Below are positions 19,598 through 28,608 of a stretch of 64,000 nt of DNA, piece after piece; within the stretch, counting starts at the first letter, position 1, and each line of letters begins with the position of its first letter. The position numbers were made by a program, and so were the translations under genes. The notes under the pieces are model-generated. The model was given only the letters and a program-made list of their open reading frames with translations. It had not been told where the DNA came from and made no database searches. The stretch spans positions 1 through 64,000 of the forward strand of contig JANQIP010000159.1 of the NCBI GenBank assembly GCA_028282095.1, in the 5' to 3' direction. Origin of the DNA: Xanthobacteraceae bacterium. Its GTDB lineage: Bacteria > Pseudomonadota > Alphaproteobacteria > Rhizobiales > Xanthobacteraceae.

Positions 19598-20641
19598 ATG
19601 CCTGTTCGCCTATCCGTTACCGCCGAATGCTGGCCGATCGCCGGCTCCTTCACCATCAGCCGCGGCACCAAGGCCGAAGCCCGTGTCGTCGTCGTCACGC
19701 TTGCCGACGGCTCCTATAGCGGGCGCGGCGAATGTGCGCCCTATGCCCGTTATGGCGAGACGGTGGAAGGGGTGATGCGATCAATCCGGTCTCTTGCATC
19801 CGACATGCGACAAGAAGACTCGTCGCGGGACATGAGACCGGAATACCGATTGGATGATATCGCCCTCCCCGACGAGTTCGATCGCATGCGCCTTGGCGCG
19901 GTGCTGCCGGCAGGAGCGGCCCGCAATGCGCTCGACTGCGCCATGTGGGACCTCGAGGCCAAGCGCAGCAGCCGGCCGGTGCACGATTTGGCAGGACTCG
20001 GGCCGCCGCATCCGCTGACCACCGCCTATACGATCTCGCTCGCGGCGCCCGAGACGATGGCCGCCGCCGCTGCGGCAGCGCGGGCACGGCCTTTACTCAA
20101 GGTCAAGCTCGGCGCGCCGAATGACCGCCAGCGTATCGCCGCGGTGCGCAAGGCCGCACCCGACAGCATGCTCATCGTCGATGCCAATGAAGGCTGGAGC
20201 GCGGCAAGCCTCAAGGACAATCTTTCAGCCTGCGCCGATGCCGGCGTGCGCCTGATCGAGCAGCCGCTGCCCGCCGCAGACGATGGCGTGCTCGCCGACA
20301 TCGCCCATCCAATCCCGATCTGCGCCGATGAAAGCGTGCACGACCGCGCTTGCCTCGCCGCGCTGCGCGGACGCTATGACGCCGTCAACATCAAGCTCGA
20401 CAAGACAGGTGGACTGACGGAGGCGCTCGCGGTCGCCACTGCCGCGCGCAAACTCGGATTTGCGATCATGGTCGGCAGCATGGTTTCGACCTCGCTCGCG
20501 ATCGCGCCCGCGCTGCTGATCGCGCAGGATGCAGACTATGTCGACCTCGACGGGCCGCTCCTGCTCGCGCGCGACCGCGCGGATGGTCTTGTCTTCGACG
20601 GCAGCATCGTGCATCCCGCTTCGCCCGCTCTGTGGGGCTGA
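19598..20641 (+). CDS. Enolase-superfamily dipeptide epimerase / N-acetyl-D-Glu racemase-like (DgcA-like)
   Basis: SRGTKAEARVVVVTLADGSYSGRGECAPYARYGET; LKVKLG, IVDANEGW, ICADES, NIKLDKTGG catalytic motifs. Confidence 0.85.
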   Translation: MPVRLSVTAECWPIAGSFTISRGTKAEARVVVVTLADGSYSGRGECAPYARYGETVEGVMRSIRSLASDMRQEDSSRDMRPEYRLDDIALPDEFDRMRLGAVLPAGAARNALDCAMWDLEAKRSSRPVHDLAGLGPPHPLTTAYTISLAAPETMAAAAAAARARPLLKVKLGAPNDRQRIAAVRKAAPDSMLIVDANEGWSAASLKDNLSACADAGVRLIEQPLPAADDGVLADIAHPIPICADESVHDRACLAALRGRYDAVNIKLDKTGGLTEALAVATAARKLGFAIMVGSMVSTSLAIAPALLIAQDADYVDLDGPLLLARDRADGLVFDGSIVHPASPALWG

Positions 20642-20694
20642 CGGAATAGTATGGATGCCCATTTTCTATCGGAGGAAAGCACGGGAGGTAATGT

Positions 20695-20905
20695 GGATGA
20701 TCCGTTCGTCCCGCGCAAAGCGGAGACCCAGAATCGCTGAAAAAACTGGTTTCCCGCTTGCGCGGGAATGAACGGAGGAGCGGCGTGGATGATGATCCGT
20801 TCGTTCCCGCGAAAGCGGGGACCCAGAATCATTGGAAAAACTGGTTTCCCGCTTGCGCGGGAATGAAACGGAGGAGCGGCGTGAATGATGATCCGTTCGT
20901 CCCAG
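20695..20905. repeat. Tandem palindromic repeats (TTTCCCGCTTGCGCGGGAATGAACGGAGGAGCGGCG)
   Basis: Repeated units GATCCGTTCGT(T)CCCGCGAAAGCGGGGACCCAGAATC...TGGTTTCCCGCTTGCGCGGGAATGAA. Confidence 0.85.
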
Positions 20906-20925
20906 GGATTCTTCTGCGGAACGGC

Positions 20926-21020
20926 GAGCGGGCGATCCTCAACCTCCCCGTCGCGATAGTCTCTTTCTTTTGTCGCATGATCTTGGCCGAAAAGTCTGCC
21001 AGCTTTTCGGGATCATGCTC
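20926..21020. repeat. RIME-like repeat
   Basis: GCATGATCTTGGCCGAAAAGTCTGCCAGCTTTTCGGGATCATGCTC with degenerate GCGATC half. Confidence 0.75.
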
Positions 21021-21021
21021 C

Positions 21022-21143
21022 AGTGTTCCTTACCTGACGGTCCGACCCCGGACCGTCAGGTAAGGAACACCAGCTAATCCGATGCTTTGTGATGCGGCAT
21101 CAACACAATGAGACGAGCCCAAGCGTCGGTGCCGCATCACTAG
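21022..21143. repeat. Composite double-hairpin element (CTAGTG-ended), copy 1
   Basis: AGTGTTCCTTACCTGACGGTCCGACCCCGGACCGTCAGGTAAGGAACACC + AGCTAATCC...TGATGCGGCATCAACACAATGAGACGAGCCCAAGCGTCGGTGCCGCATCACTAG. Confidence 0.85.
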
Positions 21144-21385
21144 GCATTGGCGGTCTCTGTGCGGCGATTGCCAAGGAAGTACAAAGCCAGTGGAGCAAAA
21201 GGCCCGACCAAGACCGCGATCCAGACCCAAACTGCGACCGAGCGATCGCGTTTCCTGGCCATATGGCCGGCAAACAGCATGGAAGCCAGGGTCACCAATA
21301 ATGCAAGCACCAGAGCCATTTGGCCTCTCCCATGCCTATCGGAAAGAACGTAGGAACTCAAGGCAGAGACCGCTATCTGCGTCAA
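21140..21385 (-). CDS. Small membrane protein (two predicted TM segments)
   Basis: MALVLALLVTLASMLFAGHMARKRDRSVAVWVWIAVLVGPFAPLALYFLGNRR. Confidence 0.65.
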   Translation of the reverse strand: MTQIAVSALSSYVLSDRHGRGQMALVLALLVTLASMLFAGHMARKRDRSVAVWVWIAVLVGPFAPLALYFLGNRRTETANA

Positions 21386-21560
21386 GGGCAGGAATTTTCA
21401 AACTGAGATCCTCCCGGATTCCCGCTTACGTGCGCGGGAGTGAATGGAGGACTCAATGGCCGACATGATCCGTTCGTCCCCGCGCGAAGCGGGGACCCAG
21501 AATCGCTGGAAAAACTGGTTTCCCGCTTGCGCGGGAATGAACGGAATTCGGATCGGCCGA

Positions 21561-22727
21561 TCATCCGGCCCCCCATCGGCGCGCGCCGAGAACGATCGCG
21601 CCGGCGATGGCCGCGGAAACCGCCATCGCAAGATAGGCATAGGTCCCGACCGCTTCGACAAGCACGCCGGCGAGACTCATCTCCACCGCCAACACGATCG
21701 CAACCACCACGGAATAGTCGCCTTGGGCGGTCGCGCCCTGCCGATCGGCGCCGAGGGATGCGAGCGCATGCATCGCGCCGAGATGGGTGGCGCCGAACGA
21801 TAGCGCGTGCAGGCATTGCAGCAATGGCAGCATCAGCGCCGGCGGATCGAAAGCCATGGCCGCCCAGCGCACGATCGCGCCGAGCGCGCCCAATCCGATC
21901 AGATCGAGCGGACGCAGCCATGCCATGACCCGGCCGGAGACGGCGAACAGCGCGATCTCGGCGGCAACGCCGATCGCCCACAACGCCCCGATGGTCGGCC
22001 CCTGAAGACCCTTCGCCGCCCATTGCAGGCTGGAAAAGCCGTAATAGACCGCGTGACTCGCCTGAATGAGGCTTGCCGCCACCACCACGGCGATGAATGA
22101 ACGCGACCGCCACAGCGAGGTCGCAGCGCCTTGAGGCTCGCTCGTTTCGGGGCGCCTCGCCGGGAGGGGCAAGAGCAAGCTCGCGCTCAGTGCCGTCGCC
22201 GCAAACAAGGCGACCATGGGCCAGATCATCTGTCCGGCGCCCAGGCGCTCAAGCAGGAAACCGCCGCCGAGATTGGCGGCGATGAATGTCACCGAGCCCC
22301 ACAGCCGCACCCGGCCATAACCGCCCGCCCGTGCCGCAAGCCCGCGCAGCGCATAGGCGTCGGCAAGCGGCAGCATCAGCGCCTGCGGCAGCGCCGAGAT
22401 CGCATAAGCGACGAGAATCGCCGCGAATCCATCGCCGAACGCAACGAAGACGAACGTGGCGCATGCGACCCAGGCCGCGGCGACCAGCGGTCCCTTCGAC
22501 CAGCCGAATCGGTCCGCCATCCGCGTCGCGACGGGAACGATCACCGGCCGCACGACCATCGCTGCCGCAAGAACAAGCCCGATTTCATTGGAATCGAGCC
22601 CCTTGGCGCCGAGCCACACCGGGAAGTACGGCAGTTGCGTGCCGGCAAGGGCGAACATCGCCCCGTAGAGCACCGCCATACGCCAGGCAAAGCCCTCGCC
22701 GCGCAAATTCGGTCGGTCAGACGCCAT
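21561..22727 (-). CDS. MFS transporter (MFS_1-like / PPP family-like)
   Basis: Start MASDRPNLRG; multiple TM segments; RMAVLYGAMFALAGTQLPYFPVWLGAKGLDSNEIGLVLAAAMVVRPVIVP. Confidence 0.85.
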   Translation of the reverse strand: MASDRPNLRGEGFAWRMAVLYGAMFALAGTQLPYFPVWLGAKGLDSNEIGLVLAAAMVVRPVIVPVATRMADRFGWSKGPLVAAAWVACATFVFVAFGDGFAAILVAYAISALPQALMLPLADAYALRGLAARAGGYGRVRLWGSVTFIAANLGGGFLLERLGAGQMIWPMVALFAATALSASLLLPLPARRPETSEPQGAATSLWRSRSFIAVVVAASLIQASHAVYYGFSSLQWAAKGLQGPTIGALWAIGVAAEIALFAVSGRVMAWLRPLDLIGLGALGAIVRWAAMAFDPPALMLPLLQCLHALSFGATHLGAMHALASLGADRQGATAQGDYSVVVAIVLAVEMSLAGVLVEAVGTYAYLAMAVSAAIAGAIVLGARRWGAG

Positions 22728-22893
22728 GTATGAATTACATTTCTCGGGAGATTTCCGTTCCGGCCGGGCCGGGATGCGCCTATCCATCCTTGGAGATGGC
22801 ATCTCCCTGGCGGATGGATTTCCACCCCTCAATTGTGTCGAAGGGCCGACTTTGCCGGAAAATGCTCCAAGTTTTCGATTCGTGTTGTAGTTT

Positions 22894-22994
22894 GGAGCGT
22901 GCTTGCTTCAGCTCGAATCAATCGCGCGCTCTGGGTCTTTGTTCGGTCGCATGATCGTATCCAAGAACACCTTTCAGCCTTTCGGGATCATGCT
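22894..22994. repeat. RIME-like repeat (degenerate)
   Basis: GGAGCGTGCTTGCTTCAGCTCGAATCAATCGCGCGCTC ... GCATGATCGTATCCAAGAACACCTTTCAGCCTTTCGGGATCATGCT. Confidence 0.7.
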
Positions 22995-23022
22995 GCTTTA
23001 GGCTCGATCGAACGGGTTTGCC

Positions 23023-24387
23023 ATGTCCGACGCGTCCTCGCTTCCTGCGACAACGCCTCAATCCTCGGAGCCGGTGTCCACCGAGACCGACTACAGACAG
23101 ATCATCGATGCGCTGATGCAGACGCAGCGCGGGCGCCGGTTTTTGGCCGAACACGCCCGCCGCTGCCGGCAAACGCAACAGGCCGACCTGCTCGCTGCGC
23201 TCGTGCGGCTCGAGCGCGCGATCGCGATCGACCGCGAACCGCCGCCGGGAGTGGCGAAGCTGCGCTCTGATCTCGGTGCGCTCGCACAAGCGGTCGAGAG
23301 CGTTCGCACCGAGGTCGCGGCGCTTCGGCCGGCGGCCCCACCCCATCGACTGCGCCCGCAGGACGAAGAGATACTGCAATTATTACGCGAACAAAGCACG
23401 CGGCTCGACGCGCTCGCGGAAATCTGGACACGGGCAGAGAAACCGGCCCCGCACGCGCCGGTGAACGCGCCGCAGCCCGCAGTCGAGACCGGCGATTCGA
23501 ACGGCGATTCCGGGAGTGACGCGAAGGAGCTGCGCGAAGAGGCTGCGGTCCCAGCGCAGAACGGCTTTGCGGACGGTCCAGCCGGCGAGCCTTACAGGAC
23601 CGAAACACCGGCTTCGGACCTGTTGAGACAAACACCGATCTTCGATCTTGCTTTCGGGTCCAGGACGGCGGCGACGGAGCCCGCGGCCGGCGCGATCGCC
23701 GCATCTGAAGAGATCGCCGAAGCGGCTGAGCACCCGTGGCCGGGCGAGCCCGCGGCATCCCTTGCAATCGTGCGCGACACGATCGAGCACGCCCGCGAGG
23801 AGCCGGGCTCCTCGCTGGACCGTCATCCGGAAGACAAGGACGGTCTCCCTGATCCCACGGCATCCCTTGCAATCGTGCGCGATACGATCGAGCACGCCAG
23901 CGAGGAGCTGGGCTCCTCGCTGGACCGTCATCCGGAAGACAAGGACGATCTCCCTGATCCCGCGGCATCCCTTGCAATCGTGCGCGACACGATCGAGCAA
24001 GCCGGCGAGGAGCCGGGCGAATCGTTAGATTATTGCCCGGCGACGTCGGAACCGGTCCGTCTCACAGAATCCGATCGATTGAAGACAACCGAAGCGGCCT
24101 GCAATTCTGCGGAAACCGCTTTCGCTCCGGACGGTCACCTCTCCGATCCCGAGCCGCAATTGCCTGCACGAGAAGTCGCGGCCGCCGACACTCCGGCGGC
24201 GGGCATCATGGCTGATCCGCCATCGGCCACGCTCACGGCTGAGTCCCCATCGGGCTCGGTCGCGGACGAGGCGCCATCCGCCTCGGTCGTGGCTTGCGAT
24301 TCGCCTGCCGCTGTCGCAGCCGCGGGTGACCCGCTTGCTCCCCTCTATGCACTCAGCGAGGAGGAGAGGATCGCGCTCTTCACCTGA
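23023..24387 (+). CDS. Conserved hypothetical protein with acidic repetitive C-terminus
   Basis: N-terminal DYRQIIDALMQTQRGRRFLAEHARRCR...LLAALVRLERAI; C-terminal low-complexity region with three 35-aa repeats. Confidence 0.75.
   Translation: MSDASSLPATTPQSSEPVSTETDYRQIIDALMQTQRGRRFLAEHARRCRQTQQADLLAALVRLERAIAIDREPPPGVAKLRSDLGALAQAVESVRTEVAALRPAAPPHRLRPQDEEILQLLREQSTRLDALAEIWTRAEKPAPHAPVNAPQPAVETGDSNGDSGSDAKELREEAAVPAQNGFADGPAGEPYRTETPASDLLRQTPIFDLAFGSRTAATEPAAGAIAASEEIAEAAEHPWPGEPAASLAIVRDTIEHAREEPGSSLDRHPEDKDGLPDPTASLAIVRDTIEHASEELGSSLDRHPEDKDDLPDPAASLAIVRDTIEQAGEEPGESLDYCPATSEPVRLTESDRLKTTEAACNSAETAFAPDGHLSDPEPQLPAREVAAADTPAAGIMADPPSATLTAESPSGSVADEAPSASVVACDSPAAVAAAGDPLAPLYALSEEERIALFT
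23752..24012 (+). repeat. Three 105-bp tandem repeats inside the hypothetical protein gene
   Basis: ASLAIVRDTIEHAREEPGSSLDRHPEDKDGLPDPT x3 (35 aa), near-identical at DNA level. Confidence 0.9.
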
Positions 24388-24438
24388 GGTCCGTTGTCCT
24401 CTCGGATGAAGGCGAATTTGCTGCCTTCGGTAGAGCGC

Positions 24439-25440
24439 TCACGCTACCAATCGGGTGAAAAGGTCGGCGTCCACATTGCCGCCGGAGAGCACCGCGACCG
24501 CGACCCGGCCATCCAAGGCGATCTTGCCGGTCAGGAACGCGGCGAGCGCAACCGCGCCGCCCGGCTCGACCACGAGCTTGAGTTCGTGGAACGCGAAGGC
24601 GACCGCGCGGGCGATGTCGTTCTCGCTCGCAGCGACGCCCTGTCCCACCAGCGTGCGGTTGATCTCGAAGGTAAGCTCACCGGGCGACGGCGACATCAGC
24701 ACATCGCAGATCGAGCCCGTGGTCTGCGCGTTGCACTCGCGCTTGCCGCTTTGGAATGAGCGGGCGTGATCGTCGAAGCCCGCGGGCTCGGCGGTATAGA
24801 TCTGCGCCGACGGCACCTGCGCCTTGACGGCGAGCGCGATGCCGGCGGCAAGCCCCCCGCCCGAGGCATTGACCACCACCACATCGGGCGCGAGCCCGCC
24901 CGCCGCAAGATCCTCGACGATCTCCCGTCCGGTCGTTCCCTGACCGGCGATCACCATCGGATCGTCGTAAGGCGGCACGATCTCGGCCCGCCTTTGCGCA
25001 GCGATCTCGCGGGCGATCGCTCCGCGGTCCCCGCGGCCGCGATCGTGGAGCACGAGTTCGGCGCCGAGCGCCGCGGTGCGGGCGATCTTGCCTGCCGGCG
25101 CGTCGCGCGGCATCACGATCACCGCGGGCATGCCGAGAAGCGCGGCCGCCGCCGCAACGCCTTGCGCGTGATTGCCTGACGAATAGGCGACAACCCCGCT
25201 CGCTCGACGCGCCAGCGCCATGGTGCTGAGCTTGTTGTAGGCGCCGCGGAACTTGAACGAGCCGGTCCGCTGCAACACCTCGGCCTTGAGAAACACCTGG
25301 CCGCCGGCGAGTTCGTCGAGCACCGGGGATGAGACCAGCGGTGTGCGCATGGCAACGCCGGCGAGCCGATCGGCCGCCTTGTCCACATCGGCCGCGGTCG
25401 GCAAAGCGCGCGCGGGTCCAGCGGCATTGGAGCTGGTCAT
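24439..25440 (-). CDS. Threonine/serine dehydratase-like PLP-dependent enzyme
   Basis: GSFKFRGAYNKLS PLP-Lys motif; SSGNHAQGVAAAA; ASGGGLAAGIA. Confidence 0.88.
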   Translation of the reverse strand: MTSSNAAGPARALPTAADVDKAADRLAGVAMRTPLVSSPVLDELAGGQVFLKAEVLQRTGSFKFRGAYNKLSTMALARRASGVVAYSSGNHAQGVAAAAALLGMPAVIVMPRDAPAGKIARTAALGAELVLHDRGRGDRGAIAREIAAQRRAEIVPPYDDPMVIAGQGTTGREIVEDLAAGGLAPDVVVVNASGGGLAAGIALAVKAQVPSAQIYTAEPAGFDDHARSFQSGKRECNAQTTGSICDVLMSPSPGELTFEINRTLVGQGVAASENDIARAVAFAFHELKLVVEPGGAVALAAFLTGKIALDGRVAVAVLSGGNVDADLFTRLVA

Positions 25441-25450
25441 AGCGTGAGCC

Positions 25451-25555
25451 TATCGCATGATCCCGAAAAATTGCAGATTTTTCGGATGCGATCTTGCGAT
25501 CAAACAAACAGGCGATAGAGCGCCACTGATTGAACCTGAAGAAACCGCTTGCCGG
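25451..25555. repeat. RIME-like repeat (degenerate)
   Basis: GCATGATCCCGAAAAATTGCAGATTTTTCGGATGCGATC followed by degenerate GAGCGCCACTGATTGAACCTGAAG. Confidence 0.6.
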
Positions 25556-25640
25556 AGCGTTCATGGACCCGAAGAGGTCCAACCCCTCGAGCGAGACCGA
25601 GAATCCTCGATCGAGTCATTAATTCGAAATCACATGTAGT

Positions 25641-25656
25641 TCAGATAATTATCTGA
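25641..25656. promoter_or_regulatory. 16-bp perfect AT-rich palindrome, candidate operator
   Basis: TCAGATAATTATCTGA, self-complementary. Confidence 0.4.
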
Positions 25657-25719
25657 CTCTCAATGAAAAACTATGCCGCCGGGAAGTCTCCACTCTGCGT
25701 CCGGCCAGCCGACCGCCGC

Positions 25720-26406
25720 TCACGCGGCGCCAGACCGCTCGTCGGCAAGGCGGCGGAAGCGCACCAAGGTATAGAGGCCGAAAGGCTTGATCGGACGGCG
25801 TTCGATCAACTCGGCGCCGCCATGGCTGCGCGCCCAGGCGGCAAGCCGGGCAAACGGAAATTCTGGCCTGAGCCCGAGGGCGCGCGAGGGCCGCGCAAAC
25901 CAGCGCTCGATCGCCGCCTTCACGCCTGTCTCCGAATAGAGATGATTGACGAGGATGATCTCGCCGCCCGGTCGGACCACGCGCGCGCATTCTGTCAGGA
26001 CACGCTCGGGCTCGGCCACCAGCGTGATGACGAATTGCGCGACCACACAATCAAACATCCGATCCGAAAAGGCGAGATTCTCCGCATCCATCACCATGAC
26101 GGATTTCACATGCGGAAATTGGCCGCTCATGAGCCGCGTCTGTGCCTTCGCCACCATCGGCTGCGACAGATCGATTCCGACGATCTCGGTCGTCTCGTCG
26201 TAATCGGAAAAGGACAAGCCCGTCCCCACCCCGACTTCCAGGATGCGTCCTCCAACGTCGCGGGCGGCAGCCGCGGCGGCGCGCCGCCCGTTCTCGAAGA
26301 TGGGCCCGCAGATCGCATCATAAAGGGGTGCCCAGCGTGCGTAGGCCTTTTCAATCACAGCGCGGGAGGGATCGGGTTCGTCGTGCGTACGCAACGGTTT
26401 AGGCAT
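25720..26406 (-). CDS. pmtA: Phosphatidylethanolamine N-methyltransferase (Rhodobacter-type PmtA-like)
   Basis: IEKAYARWAPLYDAICGPIFENGRRAA...ILEVGVGTGLSFSDY...VVRPGGEIILVNHLYSE. Confidence 0.75.
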   Translation of the reverse strand: MPKPLRTHDEPDPSRAVIEKAYARWAPLYDAICGPIFENGRRAAAAAARDVGGRILEVGVGTGLSFSDYDETTEIVGIDLSQPMVAKAQTRLMSGQFPHVKSVMVMDAENLAFSDRMFDCVVAQFVITLVAEPERVLTECARVVRPGGEIILVNHLYSETGVKAAIERWFARPSRALGLRPEFPFARLAAWARSHGGAELIERRPIKPFGLYTLVRFRRLADERSGAA

Positions 26407-26461
26407 GGTACTCCCAGGAGCGCCCATTCACAGGATTGGAGGAGGACGTGCGGATATTGGA

Positions 26462-27259
26462 TCAGGCCGCCTGGGCGGCGACGGTCGCCGGCTCACGCTC
26501 GCCCACGTGCTCGGTGCTGGTCCAGGTGATGATCTCGAAACGTCCGTCATAGTGCTCGACGATCGCAGTGCAGCTCTCTACCCAATCGCCGCAATTGAGG
26601 TAATGCACACCGAAGGAATGATGCATCGTAGCGTGATGGATGTGGCCGCAGATCACGCCGTCGGCGTCGTGGCGCTCGGCCTCGGCGGCGAGCGTCTTCT
26701 CGAAATCGCCGATGTAATTGACGGCGTTTTTTACCTTTAATTTCGCCCATTTGGACAGCGACCAGTAACCGAACCCAAGACGGCGCCGGATGCCGTTAAA
26801 CACGCGATTAACGATGATCGACAATTCATACGCCTTATCGCCGAGAAGGGCAAGCCAACGCGCCTGTGTAACGATTAGGTCAAACTGATCGCCATGAACG
26901 ACGAGATAGCGCTTTCCTGTCGCGGTGACATGGATGGCATATTCGGCCACTTCAATGCCGCCGAAATGGCCGTAATAGTCGCGCAGGAACTCGTCGTGAT
27001 TGCCGGGCACATAGACTATTCGCGCTCCCTTGCGGCCCTTGCGCAAGATCTTCTGCACGACGTCGTTATGCTCTTGTGGCCAATACCAGCTCGACTTGAG
27101 ATGCCAGCCGTCGACGATATCGCCGACCAGATAGATCTCGTCGGCTTCATGCACGCGCAGGAAATCGAGCAGCCGGTCGGCTTGGCATCCACGGGTGCCG
27201 AGATGCACGTCGGAGATGAAGAGCGTCCGGAAATTCTGTGTTCCGGTGTTGACTGTCAC
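26462..27259 (-). CDS. PlcP-like metallophosphoesterase (often annotated UDP-2,3-diacylglucosamine diphosphatase)
   Basis: Calcineurin-like motifs FISDVHLGT, VGDIVDGW, GNHDEFLR, GHIHHA; HGDQFD and RRRLGFGYWSLSKWAKLKVKNAVNYIGDFE resemble rhizobial PlcP. Confidence 0.8.
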   Translation of the reverse strand: MTVNTGTQNFRTLFISDVHLGTRGCQADRLLDFLRVHEADEIYLVGDIVDGWHLKSSWYWPQEHNDVVQKILRKGRKGARIVYVPGNHDEFLRDYYGHFGGIEVAEYAIHVTATGKRYLVVHGDQFDLIVTQARWLALLGDKAYELSIIVNRVFNGIRRRLGFGYWSLSKWAKLKVKNAVNYIGDFEKTLAAEAERHDADGVICGHIHHATMHHSFGVHYLNCGDWVESCTAIVEHYDGRFEIITWTSTEHVGEREPATVAAQAA

Positions 27260-27309
27260 GCCCGGTCCCCTTCCCCAAATTGCTATTTGGGCGTATTTGC
27301 CAGACTCGC

Positions 27310-27327
27310 ATAACGTTTAAATGACGA
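27310..27327 (-). promoter_or_regulatory. Weak PHO-box-like element facing plcP-like gene
   Basis: Minus strand TCGTCAT-TTAA-ACGTTAT: two half-sites with 11-bp spacing, 5/7 and 4/7 matches to CTGTCAT. Confidence 0.35.
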
Positions 27328-27419
27328 TGGTTCCGCAAACAACGATTCATTCACCCTGCGGGGGACAATCCGCAAAATACCGCATGAAACGGCAGCGCCG
27401 GATCGCGCCGAGACCGGTG

Positions 27420-27437
27420 TTGTCATCCCGCTGTCAT
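27420..27437 (+). promoter_or_regulatory. PHO box (PhoB-binding site) upstream of GT21 glycosyltransferase
   Basis: TTGTCAT-CCCG-CTGTCAT, 6/7 and 7/7 matches to the CTGTCAT-N4-CTGTCAT consensus with correct 11-bp spacing. Confidence 0.7.
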
Positions 27438-27460
27438 CCCCACATTGTAGTCGCCCGCCG

Positions 27461-28600
27461 ATGACTGCCGCACTCGTCGTCGCTGCCGCCGCGTTTTTCG
27501 CGCTGACCTTTTTGGTTCACTTGGTGAGCATTATTGCCGCCTTGACCCGTTGCAGGGCGCGACCTGGTGCACTTCCCGCTCCGCCTGCTGACGCTCCTGC
27601 GGTCTCCATTATACGTCCGGTTTGCGGGATCGAGAATCACATCGCGGAGACTTTGGAATCGAGCTTCGATCTCGATTATCCAAACTACGAATTGCTGTTC
27701 TGCGTTGCGTCTCCGAAAGACCCGATCATTCCGACCGTCGCGGCACTGCTGTGCAAATATCCCAAAGCACGCGCGCATCTTCTCGTCGGCGACGAGCGAA
27801 TCAGCACCAACCCCAAGCTCAATAACTGCGCCAAAGGCTGGAAGGCGGCTGCCCACGACTGGATCGCCATTGCCGACAGCAATGTGCTGATGCCGCGCGA
27901 TTATATCCAAAGGCTGTTCGAGCCGTGGACCGAGAAGACCGGGCTCGTGTGCTCGCCGCCGATCGGCGGCCGTCCACAAGGTTTTTGGGCCGAACTCGAA
28001 TGCGCCTTCCTCAACCCTTACCAGGCACGCGCACAGTATTGCGCCGACGCGATCGGAATCGGCTTCGCCCAGGGCAAGACGATGTTCTGGCGGCGGGCGA
28101 TTCTCGACCAGGCAGGCGGCATCCGCGCGCTCGCTGCCGATATCGCCGAAGACGCCGCCTCGACCAAGGTCGTGCGTGCGTCAGGGCATAAGGTGAGGCT
28201 CGTCGACCAGCCGTTCGAGCAGCCGCTCGGTTATCGCAGCGCGCGCGAGGTATGGCGGCGCCAGACGCGTTGGGCGCGGTTGCGCCGGGCGTGCTTCCCG
28301 CACTTCTTCCTCCCGGAGATCATGACCGGCGGGATCTTTCCTATGATTGCGCTGGGCACCTTGGCCTATGCGATGAACTGGCCGGTGACCATCCTTGTTA
28401 TTGCGCTCGCATTCCTTTGGTACGGTGGGGAAATCGCGCTTGCGCGTGCGGCACGTTGGCACATCTCCCCGCTCTATCCGGTGCATGCGGTTCTGCGCGA
28501 CCTGCTCTTGCCCTTCCTGTGGCTCGACGCGCTGCTCGGGTCGGACTTTGAGTGGCGCGGCAATGCCATGAGCGTTGCCGCCGACAGCCAGACGGCGTGA
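27461..28600 (+). CDS. GT21 family glycosyltransferase (ceramide glucosyltransferase-like; candidate diacylglycerol glycosyltransferase)
   Basis: N-terminal TM; VSIIRPVCGIENHIAETLESSF; IADSNVLM; (Q/R)xxRW as RRQTRW; C-terminal TM segments. Confidence 0.85.
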   Translation: MTAALVVAAAAFFALTFLVHLVSIIAALTRCRARPGALPAPPADAPAVSIIRPVCGIENHIAETLESSFDLDYPNYELLFCVASPKDPIIPTVAALLCKYPKARAHLLVGDERISTNPKLNNCAKGWKAAAHDWIAIADSNVLMPRDYIQRLFEPWTEKTGLVCSPPIGGRPQGFWAELECAFLNPYQARAQYCADAIGIGFAQGKTMFWRRAILDQAGGIRALAADIAEDAASTKVVRASGHKVRLVDQPFEQPLGYRSAREVWRRQTRWARLRRACFPHFFLPEIMTGGIFPMIALGTLAYAMNWPVTILVIALAFLWYGGEIALARAARWHISPLYPVHAVLRDLLLPFLWLDALLGSDFEWRGNAMSVAADSQTA

Positions 28601-28608
28601 TTAGGCCG

